Below are positions 25,301 to 36,645 of a stretch of 64,000 bases of DNA, in pieces; positions within the stretch are counted from its first letter, which is position 1; each line of letters begins with the position of its first letter. The stretch covers positions 25,648,717 through 25,712,716 of the forward strand of contig CM077828.1 in the NCBI GenBank assembly GCA_039720395.1. Reading direction: 5' to 3'. The notes below the pieces were generated by a model. It saw only the letters and a list, made by a program, of their open reading frames with translations. It was not told the DNA's origin and searched no databases. A program made the translations under genes and the position numbers. Source of the DNA: Liquidambar formosana. Its lineage: Eukaryota > Streptophyta > Magnoliopsida > Saxifragales > Altingiaceae.

Positions 25301-28164
25301 ATGGTGATACTTATGCTGCTCCATTTGGTCCTTGGACAGCTTGATTTCAAGAAATACTACAGTGCAAACAAATTCGCTCTATCTTGGTTAGTTGCAGGTC
25401 AGCTGGTCACTTGTTTCTTTTGTTGAACATTCCCTGCCTTCATATGGGCCACGGACCTGGGAAAATTCTGAGTATCTTTGGGAATGCTGGCTGCTCTTCC
25501 GGTGTTAGTTGGTGGTTGGGTGTTTCAATCCTAGGAATCAGAGGGACATAATTTGTAGAACCTATCCCTTTTTTGCTGTATATTGCCTGGGGAAAGTAAA
25601 AAATAGAATAATTTTGGAAGGCTTGGAGTTGAGTTTGGAAGTGGTAGAGACTTGTATCACAAACCTTAGTGGCCTGACCTCCAGGTGCTCTTTTATGACT
25701 CTCACACAGGAGTTCAATTACTTCACTTTCATACACCCCAGCACTTGGCTTGTAATTTAAAGATTTGTCAGGCTATGGTGTTTTTCTTTTTTCTTTTGTT
25801 TTGGGAGTAGCAGTGGACCATCTAGGGCACTTTTCATTTGTTATGGTCATGGACTCATGGTTTATGGTTTTTGATTAAGTATCCAGCTCATACACCTGTA
25901 CAAGTTTTCTGAGTGAAGATTTTATTCTTTACACCATAAAAGGAAAAAAAAAAGTAACAACATATCCATTAAATGAGGGCGTTTGGAATGAGGATGGTGT
26001 GATGGATGAGTGGCAAGACGAGAAAGGAGAGAAATAAAAGTGAATATATTTGTGGGAATTGAGAAATAGCTGCAATTGAGGATGAGATTAGAGAAAGTCA
26101 CCTTAGATAATTTGATTTTGTGCAACGAAGGAGTCGTGTGCAGTATGGTGATATGGTTCAACTGTTCAAGTTGAGGGTATATGACAAGCAGGGTAAAAAT
26201 AATATGCGTCCAGGTTGTGAGAAAAGGTTTGATGGCCTTTAGTTTTACTAAAGACATGGCCCTAGATAGAGGTGAATGGAGAAAAATGAGTTGTCTAGCC
26301 AGACCTTAGTATTGAAATGAGAAATTTGTTAATTTAATTGAAAATACAAATAAACTAACTATTAGCAACTGTCAAAGTAGTTGTTTGTGTAAAGTTTTCT
26401 CTTTGATGTGATGACTAAATCCTTTTACATGTTAAATACATGTCATGATATGCTTTAGTTATACTATAACTATCCTCGAGCGAAACAAACGTTGTGAATT
26501 CTTTATAGATCTTTTATAAATCTTTTGCTTCTGTGCAGAACTAATGGTTCTTGAAATCTCCCTTCACTTTTCTTGGCTTTGAAATTTTTTTGGGGGTATT
26601 TGCTCCACAGAGCACTAGGTTCTAGCTCCTATTGGAAATGTTGGATTAAGGATCCACATCGGTCACTTTTGGTTGGGCTGGGCGAGAGAGAGAGAGAGAG
26701 AAGAAAATAACTCCCTTGAATTTTGGCTCAAAATCACGTATGTTACAAATCAACACTTTTTGGAGTTTCAGAAAATTTTCCTTCTTTGTGCCTTAATTTT
26801 CTTTGTTTATGGTATCTTGTTGATGCTTCACTACTTCATTTGGCATTGCAAGTTTAGATTTTGGTTGTATGTGTTCTTTGTTTTTGCTTGGAATCAGTTT
26901 GGTCGGACTTCATCTATAGTGAATCATAAATATTTTCATCAAAAAAAAAAAAAAAAAAATAGTGAATCATAAATATATTTTTCTTCCTTTCCATGCACAC
27001 CCAACACATATGGCTGCTTTCAATGGAAGAATATATCACTAGATCTTGTCAGGTAAAGCAGTTTATGTAGACAATTATATCTAACTCTTATTGTTGGCTT
27101 ATCTATAATTCCAATCCATCCTGATATAAAAGGTTTAGGATGGCTCATATTTTCATCTAAAACATGGCAAAGAAATGTTTAGAGATGGATTTCCTGCCAT
27201 AGAGGATTTGGGTTTTTCTTTCATGCCTCCCCTTGCAGACCTTTCCTGAATTGGCAATTAGAAGATTCAAATTGTGTTAAATGTTTTCATTTATGTTTGC
27301 ATCATTCAATTTCGTACATGAAAACAACTGGATATCTTGAATCCTTCCACTGGTACTATTCTTTGGAAAGGTTCAGGAATCAGTGAAGTTCTTACAGAAC
27401 TGCTTGACAAACCATTTGGGGTGACATAATTAATGTCTAATTGCTAAAACATATGCCCAATTCTAATCAGTCCTGCCGATTGAGAATTTGGATTTCTTAA
27501 TATTGTAATGATGAGGTAGATAGTAAACCTCATCAGGGTTAGCAATGGGAGGTTCAAACTGATCTTCGACATTAATTACCAAGACATTATGCTCCAGGAA
27601 GTTTGAGATATGGGCTATTCAAGAGAGTTAGAAGATTTATCATTAGCTGGGTAGTATTTACTTCAATCACTGTAGCACCCCTTTAAACTACGAAATGCAA
27701 ATCATTTAAAGGTTGACTTTAACAAAATCTCTTGAAGAACTTTCAGCAATTCTCTGTTCTAAGTGTATCAACATGTGCGCGCGCATGGCACGTAATTTTT
27801 TTTTATCCAGATATATAATAAATAAAATTCTGTCATTATTTTAATGAATTGTGTTTCATAAACTTTTTGTGAGGTCAAATTGGAATTCTATTTCAGTCTT
27901 TGCTTTGGACATCTTATGCTGATGTAGAATATTTTCATTTTTAGTACCTGCATGTGTATGCAGGTTGCACATCCCTCTCGAGCAAGCTTGGTAGTGGCTG
28001 GTAGTCCATCCCGCTTTGCTCCTATGGGGCACCAAGGTCACCCATCGAATCTGCCCACAGTATCTGTAACAGGAACAAATTACATCGCCTCCTCTCCTTC
28101 CCCTGCAGCATCAGGCGGCACTTCGGTTTTCAGAGATGCCCGGCTGCCAAGTCCATGGAATTAG
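22380..28164 (+). CDS. Conserved plant protein of unknown function, 4 exons
   Basis: Exons 22380-22985, 24304-24417, 24572-24859 and 27964-28164 join in phase 0 at GT-AG sites and encode 402 aa. I recognise the pattern as conserved in plants but cannot name a function. Residues 1-50 are basic (begins MVAISLYRGNLHRVPDVP, then ISLKDFKSLL and paired arginines). Residues about 60-200 are low complexity: Asn/Pro-rich, a HVHVHV run, and three copies of EEGTSKDGAA. Exon 2 is a highly charged predicted coiled coil (EKEKRKREVEEKLEILNAKK). Exons 3-4 are Ser/Pro-rich with MEGGEADDVSNHN and end SPWN. No signal peptide or membrane span. The start at 22380 is the first ATG of the frame. Intron 3 is 3.1 kb. 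A nuclear or cytoplasmic scaffold is possible, but that is inference. Exon linkage needs transcript support. Confidence 0.75.
22555..22594 (+). repeat. Telomere-like CCCTAA tract inside coding exon 1
   Basis: Degenerate repeats of the plant telomere type (ccttaaccctaaccctaaa) lie inside the reading frame and encode an Asn/Pro-rich stretch (NLNPNPKPSPN). Such tracts are usually seen as telo-boxes in promoters or as interstitial telomere repeats; here the tract is translated. Confidence 0.8.
22705..22794 (+). repeat. Three 30-bp in-frame repeats encoding EEGTSKDGAA
   Basis: Units 22705-22734, 22735-22764 and 22765-22794 are almost identical at DNA level (ggacatc(a/g)aaggatggagc), so they are young. 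The third unit is followed by AKE instead of AEE. Unit number may vary between alleles without breaking the frame. Confidence 0.92.
26916..26976 (+). mobile_element. Minimal poly-A retroposon insertion with 18-bp target duplication
   Basis: The sequence atagtgaatcataaatat occurs at 26916-26933 and again at 26959-26976. Between the copies are only tttcatc and about 18 A residues. A perfect long direct repeat around a short stub ending in poly-A is the mark of target-primed reverse transcription with extreme 5' truncation. It lies in intron 3 of the unnamed gene. Confidence 0.7.
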
Positions 28165-28694
28165 AAGCTGTTCTATTTACACTCTTGAGGTGACGTGCGG
28201 GCATTAGTTGTCGTACTCTGGCTGAAGTTGTGATCTTTGAATTCTGCTTGACCACTTGGCAGATTTTGGATTAACACGATGTCACGTAGCCAGCTGAAAC
28301 CCAGAGGAGCCATTTGAAAGTTTTTGTTCAGTGGAATTAGCATACAGATTCCCATTGTCAATGTGTTGGCTCATTTGGGTGAAAAGATCTGAAATCTATT
28401 TTATTGTGGTGTATTTCGCGTCTTCCATTCTGAGCACCACAGAGATTACACAAAGCTACGATTTTGTAAATTTGAAAATGTTGAAAACCCATATAATTTT
28501 AAGCTGTAAATTTGTTGAGAGAAATGAAATATATTCCGACTGAGTTTGTTGTTCTATGTTCATTTTCAATAGGAGGTATTTTTATTGAAGTATCCGTTTG
28601 GAGTTTACATGCCGAAGCACTCTATCTTCAACTCACATATTTCTCATTAAAATGTGACGTGCAGGAATCCATTGAAATTCATATTTGTCTCTGA

Positions 28695-29090
28695 GGGAAC
28701 GGCTATTGCAACCCCCCATTTTTATAACCCCACCCCTTTCATTTTGGTTTTTAAGATTTTATGAAAAATATAAAAGGTTTTTGCAAAAACCGATTACTTG
28801 GTCTACTAAAAAACATCATTTTGAACAACTTTGCAGAAGAAAGTTTTTCCAAAATCTATCGTTTAGGTAGACATTTTGGAAAAATGAAATAATGGTTATA
28901 AATGGCAAAAAAGTATATTTAAACAATAAATTTAAGAAAAACTTTCTTCTACAAAGTTGTTCAAAATTATGTTTTCCAGTGGACATCGTAGCCAGTTTTC
29001 ATAAAAACCTTTTATATTTTGTATAAAACCTTAAAAACCTAAAGAATGGGGGGTGGGGTGATAAGAATGGGGGGTTGCAATAGCCGTCCC
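28695..29090. mobile_element. Foldback MITE, Mutator-like, with long near-perfect inverted ends
   Basis: 396 bp. The left end reads gggaacggctattgcaaccc and the reverse complement of the right end ggggacggctattgcaaccc, continuing as similar inverted sequence for about 45 bp. The flanks (tttgtctctga and tttgtctga) look like a target duplication with a 2-bp indel. The interior matches the elements at 7388 and 10274. Confidence 0.8.
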
Positions 29091-29224
29091 CTTTGTCTGA
29101 AGTTGCCATCTAAGGGAGATGGGGCTACCTATTGTGTAACACCATGGGCCCATTGGGCTTTCCTTAAACCCAAAATAATATAAATTGCTCTTTAGTCCAA
29201 AATAATATAAATAAATAAAGGGTT

Positions 29225-29601
29225 CGGTTATTGTCACCTCTCAATTTAATTTGTACTTCTACTTATTTTAGATTTTTAAGGTTTGTTGAAAAATATTAAG
29301 GATTTAAGGATTTTTATAAAAATTAATTGTGTAGTCCATTATAAAATATCATTTTGAATAATTTTGTAAAAAAAAAGTTTTCCAAAATTTGTAATTTAAG
29401 TGGAGTTTTTGACTATTTATCGGTTTTGTTTTATTTTTAGTGAAAAAAATCTATTTAAATGATAAATTTTAGAATTTTTTTTTTCTGTAAAGTTATTCAA
29501 AATGATACTTTCTAATAGATCATAAAAATCTTTTATTTTTTTCATAATATTTTAAAAACCCAAAATAAGTAGGGGATACAAATAAAATTGAGAGGTGACT
29601 G
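29225..29601. mobile_element. Second, diverged foldback MITE of the same family
   Basis: Left gtcacctctcaatttaattt pairs with the right end aaataaaattgagaggtgac. The interior keeps the family pattern (ttcaaaatgatactttctaa facing its complement) but is more AT-rich and diverged. Starts about 135 bp after the previous element. Confidence 0.65.
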
Positions 29602-30723
29602 GTCTGTGCAATTTTCGTAGAAATTTAAGAGAGTTCATGGTAAGGGGAGCTCGTAATAACCCTTTCCTTCTTTTAAATATAGAAAATCAGATTAAAAACT
29701 GTTTTTTTTCTCTAGTTACATATTTTTGTTGGTATTTGCTTCACAGTTTTTGTTTAATATTTTCTCTGCAATCTCATGATGTTTCATGATGTTTGGGACT
29801 GAGGGCCATTACTCCAAATCCGTGGTAAAGGACATGAGATAATGAAACATGAGGAAATAAAAACAAAAGAGCCATATGCTTGCCTAGATACTTGATGATA
29901 GTCATCTGGTCATACCCTTTTGGCATATATGAGAGATGTGCATTGCTTTCCGTGCATTGCTTTCCATCCCTGTGCATGTTAGCTTTGTCTATCTTTGTCG
30001 TATAATTTGGATACAATCGGTCCTCATTGAATGAAGGGAAATAATCCCTAACAAAGATAGGCAGATTTTTAAAGCTTAAAAGAATTAGATGAGGGCCTAT
30101 TTGCACATCTCTTTTTAATTGCATCCATATCACTCTATGAGTAAAAGGATATGAAAATAAGAGGGGAGAAGTATGAATCACTAAAAAAGGGTATGAAAGT
30201 AGTGGGAAGAGATTCTCTCTATTTGATGGATGATCCATTAAAATCTGGATCATTCATATTATGTGGGATTCCATCAAAACATGTGGGACCCATATGATAT
30301 GAATGGTTTAGATTTTAATGAACCATCCATTACAGAGGATCTTTGCTCAGAAATAGTCACTTCCAAGAATTAACCCCTAATACACACAACTTAGGAAATG
30401 AGCAATACTATGTGGAAAATAGTTGGCTTCTTTAAGTATAAAGAACTCCTTATCTTTTTTGAATTTTTGTCGCATGTCATAATTAATTGGAAAAAAAAAA
30501 ATATGAACACGCAAATACGAGTATATGGGCATGCATTTGTAATTATGTAAACATGAAGACACATGTATACAATCATTCTCGCTAATCTATATTAAAGGGG
30601 AGTAGAAGTAAGAGTAGAAATTCAAGGATAAAGAGCCAAATATTGTTCTTATTTTACTATAACTCTTTAAGTTTGTGGTTTCATTGATGTTGGGAGTGGT
30701 AAATTAAAAACACAACTTGAACA

Positions 30724-31068
30724 CAGGGTTGGACCTACATGTAGGCTTGGGGGGCTGTGGCACCCTCAAAATTTTTTTGAATCCTTTGAAATGTGATCAA
30801 TTTCATGAAGTGGCATCCTTAAATTTGATAAAGTAGCACTCCCAAATTTGATTATTTATATCCAAATAATACATTTTTATGTTTGGACACAATGTGACAC
30901 CCCTTTTAAAAAGTGTTTAATTTGATAAAGTGACACCCTAATTTAATTACCTACCTGTAAATAATTCATTTTTATATTTGCACACATACATTGTATGTAT
31001 GTATGTGTTTGTATATGTATTAGTGCATTAGTGGCAACCTCAAACCAAAAATTCTAGTTCCGCCCCTG
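30724..31068. mobile_element. hAT-type MITE with 8-bp target duplication
   Basis: 345 bp. Left end cagggttggaccta; reverse complement of right end caggggcggaacta, the common plant hAT-MITE terminus. Target duplication cttgaaca (30716-30723) against cttgaacc (31069-31076), 7 of 8 bases. The interior holds three diverged repeats of a tttgataaagt(g/a)(g/a)ca-like motif and no coding frame. Confidence 0.8.
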
Positions 31069-31516
31069 CTTGAACCCAATACGAAAGTTAACAAGTTCGG
31101 GGTTACTTTAATTGTGTTTGAGTCATAATTACTGTTAATCATTAAACTTGAAGGAGTAAAATATAAGTTTCCCAAAAAGCATAAAAAAAGGTGGGGTTGT
31201 ATGATAAGTACCATGATACCAAAACACCCATGCTTTCCCCAACACAGATTCAAGTCAGCAGAGAACGGACTAAACAAAATAAACAGACCTCCCTTGTCCT
31301 CCGCTCACGGCGCATGTTAGAACAGAAAATAACCAGATCTCACCTCACAAGTCCCAATCCGGCAAAATCCCACGAAGCCCCACCCTCATATACCCTCACC
31401 AAACACCCCCTCCCCCAGTTTCCCCCTCATCTATCCACACCACCACCACCACCACGACGGCACACCACACCACCCAAAGGCGCGTCTTAGCATCCTCAGA
31501 CCCCCAAATAACATCC

Positions 31517-32954
31517 ATGGATCCCATACACAAAAAGCAGCACCCCAAATCCTCTTCCTCCAGCACCATAATAGCTCACCAAACCACACGCCCAGATCCC
31601 ACCACCAAGCACTTTTCAAGCTTAAATACCAATCACAGAGTCCGTAAATCCCCAAAAGAAACTTTGGTTGACACCCATTTGCAGGCTAAGGCCATGTCCC
31701 TTTCCACCATAGCTGAGAGGAGTCAGTATAAACTAACGACATCGGCGGCTGCGGCAGCGGCAGCGGCTGCCGGAAAAGAGAAGTCCAGAAGGCGTTCAAA
31801 AGATAAGGATGAGAAAGAACTGCCACAGGCAACCGCGAAAGAAGTGCTAGATATTCAGAGAATATCGTCTGGGGCGATTGTGAAAATCAAGGAAATGAAC
31901 GAATCGTTTGAAGAGCTTGATTTGAAGAGACCCTCTTTCTCGCTGGGCAGAAGGAGGTCGTTCTGTGGGTCGCAGGTTGAGTTGGCGGATTTCTTGAGTG
32001 GGAATGGGGCTAGAATTGTGTCTGTTGATATGCCGCCGTTTATGCAGATTCATGCTGTGGATTGTGCCAGGAAGGCGCATGATAGCCTTGAGAAGTTCAC
32101 TTCTAGAGCACTTGCCTGCACTCTCAAGAAGGTAATTACAGAGTAATTAATGGATAATTATTGAGATGGAATTCAGCTGAGCCTTTTTTATTTTTTATTT
32201 TTTCCTGGTAATGAATTACACCAAATTCTTCTGAACTATGTGTCAGTTTCATAAACTTTCCTGAACTCTAAAACAAACTGAAAAAATAATTCATGAAACT
32301 ATCAAATTGCAGCATTGTGCTCTTTCATCAAATTCAATGCATACTTATATCAAATTTGTTTCCATTTTATCAAATCTAATGACTAAAGTTTAATGGCATT
32401 ATGTGATGCTCACATTATCTATTTCATTCAAATTTTATCAAATCTAATGACTAAAGCAATATAGCACCATGCTTTATGATTTTTTTTAAAATTTTTTTTT
32501 TATTTTATAAAGTAGGAGTATGTATTAAAAGAAAAAGGGTTTAGCCCATAAACACTATCCAAAATCCCCTAAAACTTCAGAGAATCAATGTCTAACAAAA
32601 GAGAGGTTACTGGATATAATAATAATTAGAATACCACAAGAAAAGGATCTGAATAAAAAAAGACTTCAAAGCAAAACCCCTTCAAGATAATTTTTGTATA
32701 ATTACCAGTTTTTAATTGGTTACTTTTGGAAAGTTGGGGTTTATGATTTGGGAATGAGTGATTGATGGGTACTTTGGTGGGGGTTGTGATTTTTGCAGGA
32801 GTTTGATGGGGTTTATGGACCAGCGTGGCACTGCATTGTAGGGACCAGTTTTGGTTCTTTTGTGACACATTCAGTGGGTGGGTTTCTCTATTTCTCAATG
32901 GATCACAAGTTGTACATCCTCTTGTTTAAGACTACTGTACAGAGAGCAGATTGA
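31517..32954 (+). CDS. LC8-type dynein light chain with long N-terminal extension, 2 exons
   Basis: Exons 31517-32131 and 32799-32954 join in phase 0 and encode 256 aa. The LC8 domain occupies about residues 166-253 and shows the family blocks [37 protein letters not shown] and LYILLFK. Known LC8 proteins form dimers that bind short linear motifs in partners. Flowering plants lack dynein heavy chains, so a motor role is unlikely and a dimerisation-hub role is the usual reading. Residues 1-165 are a plant-type extension: Ser/His-rich start, [12 protein letters not shown], a nine-alanine run at 77-85, and a basic/acidic segment ([11 protein letters not shown]). The start is the ATG that opens this frame at 31517. 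Intron 667 bp. Identification firm. Confidence 0.93.
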
Positions 32955-33230
32955 ATTGCAGAACTTTGGATGTAATTGCCTTTTTTTTATGGTATAGAAA
33001 GTTTTGGAAAAAGCTTAGAGCCAAGCAGAGTGTGTCTCCTTTGCAGCTTGTACATTGGTTTTTTTGTCAGGAAAGCATGTAGAGGGATAAAGATTGCTTC
33101 TTTTGTATTGCTCAAATTCATCTTCCCAGGACCACCGTTTTTAAGTGGTCCAACCTTTGAGGCATTACTCTCTAATTCTTGGGGTTCAGATAGAGAGTTC
33201 CCATTTTCTATTCCATTTGCCTTTATTTAT

Positions 33231-33467
33231 GGGGCTGTTTGGCAAACCTGAAAATCTAGTCAGCTAAAGATAAGTTTGACCAGTTTTGATTTCACACTGT
33301 TTGATAAGTCTTTTTTTTTTGCTAAATAGTTCAACTCTATTTTTAAAATAAGACATAAATATAGCCCTTTTTTAAAACCAATTGTGAGTTGGTTTATTTA
33401 AAAATTAGATAAAGGTTATGAATTGAATCTAGTCTGATTCAGTTTTTGAAGTTCCCAAACCGGCCCA
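33231..33467. mobile_element. MITE-like element with GGGCTGTTTGG ends
   Basis: Left end ggggctgtttggcaaa; reverse complement of right end gggccggtttgggaac. Interior motifs (agttttgattt, aagtctttttt, accaatt(g/a)tga, gttggttta) recur in the same order at 45735-45986 in the GLP cluster. About 237 bp, no coding frame, no clear target duplication. Confidence 0.6.
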
Positions 33468-36400
33468 AAGTTTGAGTTTCAAATTTGGTTGAATTGGTGT
33501 TGAAGGCATAGATTCGATAGTTTTGTTTACACTTATTCCTAGGCATGCCAGTCTTCTCTCAGTCATGTTGGTTGAAATGTTAAAACATTTTTCAAATGTC
33601 TTGGTCTCCACTCTTGACACCTTCCAAGTGAACCAGCCACTGTTCTAAGCGCAAGGCCATACATTGCTGGTCTTGCTAGTAGATTACATGAGAGTATTAA
33701 CCAAGTTGGCTCATGTCAAGATATCCTTTAACTATGGGGAGGCTAATCTTGGAGCTGGTGCCATATCCTCTCATCAACTAATAATCTATATTTTTGTGAC
33801 CACTATACTTCGGTTTTTTTTTTTTTTTTTTTGGTTAAATGCAAAAAGCTATCTCCATTTGAAGCGTAGGTTGAGAAATGTAAGAATTAATGTAGCTTCG
33901 TGCCCATGTGACCATGTGAGTCATCCATAAATTCTCGGCTGAGAAAGTGTAGGAGAAGAAATTTGCCCTTGGGATCTTAGGGACTTTTCTCTTATGAATA
34001 GTAGATTTTATAAATACATATGTGCGGGGAGAGATCCATTGACACTTGGTATAAGATTTTTAACTCTTGTACCCATCAATTTTTTTTTTTTTTTTGTTTT
34101 TGTAAGAATAATATTTTGCTAATCAACTGTTGGATTAGATATTCTTTCATGCACGCTATGTATGTTGAATTTCAATTTTCAAATCAATGATCCCTCCCCA
34201 ATATACATACTCCATTGTTTCGTTTTCCCCACAAAAATAAAAGACTCCTACCATCAAAGTCTTTTAGTTTAAATTTTTCTAAGATTTTATAAAAAATGTG
34301 TTTCCCATTTGAAGCTTAAATTGGTTCGTCACATGGGTTGAGAAATGCCAGAGTTGATGTAAATTCATATGCCCATGTGAGTCATCCATTAATGCTGTGT
34401 TGGATTTGATGAGAATGACGAAATAACCACGTGGGTGATCTAATAACGTTCCTAGTTTCATCAATTTTTTCTTACTAATTCTTGGCAAACAAACAGACGT
34501 GAAGTGTCCAAAACCTAGATTCATAACATGAGGCAATCATAGTGCTATGGCCCATAGCAAAATTTCATCAACCCCACTCAATTTGTATGTGTATGACATG
34601 ATGTGGCATGCTATAGGTTGGTCCACCAGACCCCAATCCCTGACTAGTCAATTAATAATTCTCACGTTGCAATTCTGAATATGAGGTCACCTCCCCACTG
34701 CAAAATTCATTTGTTTTACATCATGATTGTTATCCTGCCAAGGCCATTAAGGCAATGTTTGGATGGCGCAGTCTTTTTTGACTCAGTTCAGTGTTCGGAA
34801 CTTTAATGGAAAATTTTGTGTTCATGGAAGAACTCATTCCACTGAAAATGTGCTTTGATTTTAATTCTTGTAAAAATGCTTCAAATTCTGCTGTTGAGTA
34901 GGTTCAAAATTTAACCCAAGAGGGTAATGCATGATGAAATTCCATGGTTTGAGAGTTGAAGGTTTTGAATTTGAATATCTGTAGATGTCTACAGGTTTAC
35001 TACACATTGTATGGAACTAGTCTAACACAAATCTCATCGGAAATAACCTGAGATGCCTACATTTGACCCAAAAAAAATAAAAAGAATGGATATTTAAAAT
35101 TTGCGACAACTGATTGTCATTAATTTGAAAGGTTATGTATAAAAATTATGCCACCCCTGATGCATGGTGCTGGTGGTTATAAGATCAATTGGCCAAAAAT
35201 TTTCTCAAATATATATACATCGGATCAAATTCGGTTTCTTCCATAATTGTTATACAGAGTATAATTTTTAAATAAACCAACTCATAGTTAGTTTGAAAAA
35301 AAACTTGTGTTTATACCTTGTTTTTAATACAAAACTGAATTGATTAAGAGAAAAAAAGATTTATTAAACAATGTAAAATTAAAACTAACTAAATTTGTAT
35401 TAAGCTGATCACGTTTTCAGTTTGCCAAACAATTCTTATATCTACCTACATAAAAGGACTCCTGGGATGTAACCCTTGAAAGTTTTTGGGCCCACCCTCA
35501 ATCAGTTCATTGAGTCGGGACGTATGAGTGCTTGTGTTGTAGTCAATCAAGAAGTGGGGTCCCAATCTTAAAGGGAGTCTTCCTCTCCACCTCCTTCAGT
35601 AAAATCTGCGCAACTAATAAATTCAGGTCTGTACCAAAATAATTGAATTTACAATTCAACTCTCTAGAGAGAGTGAAGGGGGATGGGGGTAGGGCCAGGA
35701 CAAGTTGGGTCAATCCTAGCAGAACCCAGGATTTAAAACTTGTACCCAAAACCCAAGCCATATTGGGCCTCAACTTGGGCATATCCAAGTCTAGTCCAAC
35801 CGAAAATTTTCAATCCATGGCCTATTTTGGGCTAGCTGGGCCCTTCCTAAATTCCTCTATAGCCCACATACGTCTACAGTCTTCACCAGAAGAGAATCAA
35901 GTTTGCCATAAGCATAAAGCCACAGGTTTGCCATGAATGAGGGTTTAGACACCACACTAGGAGAGGGAGAAACAAAGAGTTAAAGATGATGAACCCATAA
36001 TGGGATTTCAAAAACCAAGAATACTCGCCTCCTCACCAATGGGAGGAGGCGACGTATTCATTTGGTAATATGGCAAAGATTTTTACTTACCTTCTCTTCA
36101 ATTGATACTACTCCTATCTTTTCACGAATGCATTCATTTCTTATTTTTCCTTTTTGCACATTACCATATATCTATCTTAACACTCTTATCTCCGCTACAC
36201 TCATTTTCTACACGTGTTGTTTCATATATCATTGACTTGTGGTGAAGGCCCCCAATTTTAATGAAGCGAACCTGCCCTGTGTTCAATAATTTCTATTAGT
36301 CAATATCCAAGTGATGGAGAAATTTCATTTGAACAATTATACCTTGATATCTTTTATAATATGACAGTACACATTGATGGAGAAATTTCACTTCAAGAAT

Positions 36401-36402
<2 letters not shown>

Positions 36403-36436
<34 letters not shown>
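36403..36436. repeat. Poly-T tract of about 34 nt
   Basis: An uninterrupted T run, possibly the reversed tail of an old retroposon inserted in minus orientation; no partner sequence or target duplication was identified. Confidence 0.85.
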
Positions 36437-36526
36437 CGAGCTGCGACCCTAGTTATATTTTATGATATCACACATAAATGGGATCATTGTAGACTCAGAG
36501 ACATAAATAGGCACGCTATTTTATTT

Positions 36527-36645
36527 AAAGAATTATACCTTGTTAGTTACATATGGGGCCATTCTAGTCTCTAGACATAAATGGGATCACTTAAAGAATT
36601 ATACCTTGTCATATATGGGACCATTCTAGTCTCTAGACATAAAAC
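36527..36645. repeat. Two-unit direct duplication (~66 bp)
   Basis: aaagaattataccttg, then ccattctagtctctagacat occurs twice about 66 bp apart, with a weaker third copy of the gaattat/ccttt start near 36395. Confidence 0.7.

Larger units (their letters stand above)
28165..31516. other. Spacer rich in MITEs; no gene
   Basis: Holds two foldback elements of the family found in the tandem repeat (28695-29090, 29225-29601) and a hAT-type MITE (30724-31068). A tandem ATGT run sits near 31000. The last 300 bp before 31517 are C-rich with CACCAC repeats and would contain the promoter and leader of the LC8 gene. No credible frame otherwise. Confidence 0.6.

Noticed and set aside
25440..25760. Two overlapping frames of 98 and 83 codons in intron 3 of the unnamed gene
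   Set aside because: No recognisable motif and no splice signals tying them to the gene; treated as intron sequence.
7540..28870. Short conserved protein-like frames in the foldback MITEs (61-62 codons)
   Set aside because: Similar in several places only because the MITE is repeated; the frames differ in start and end and have no independent support.
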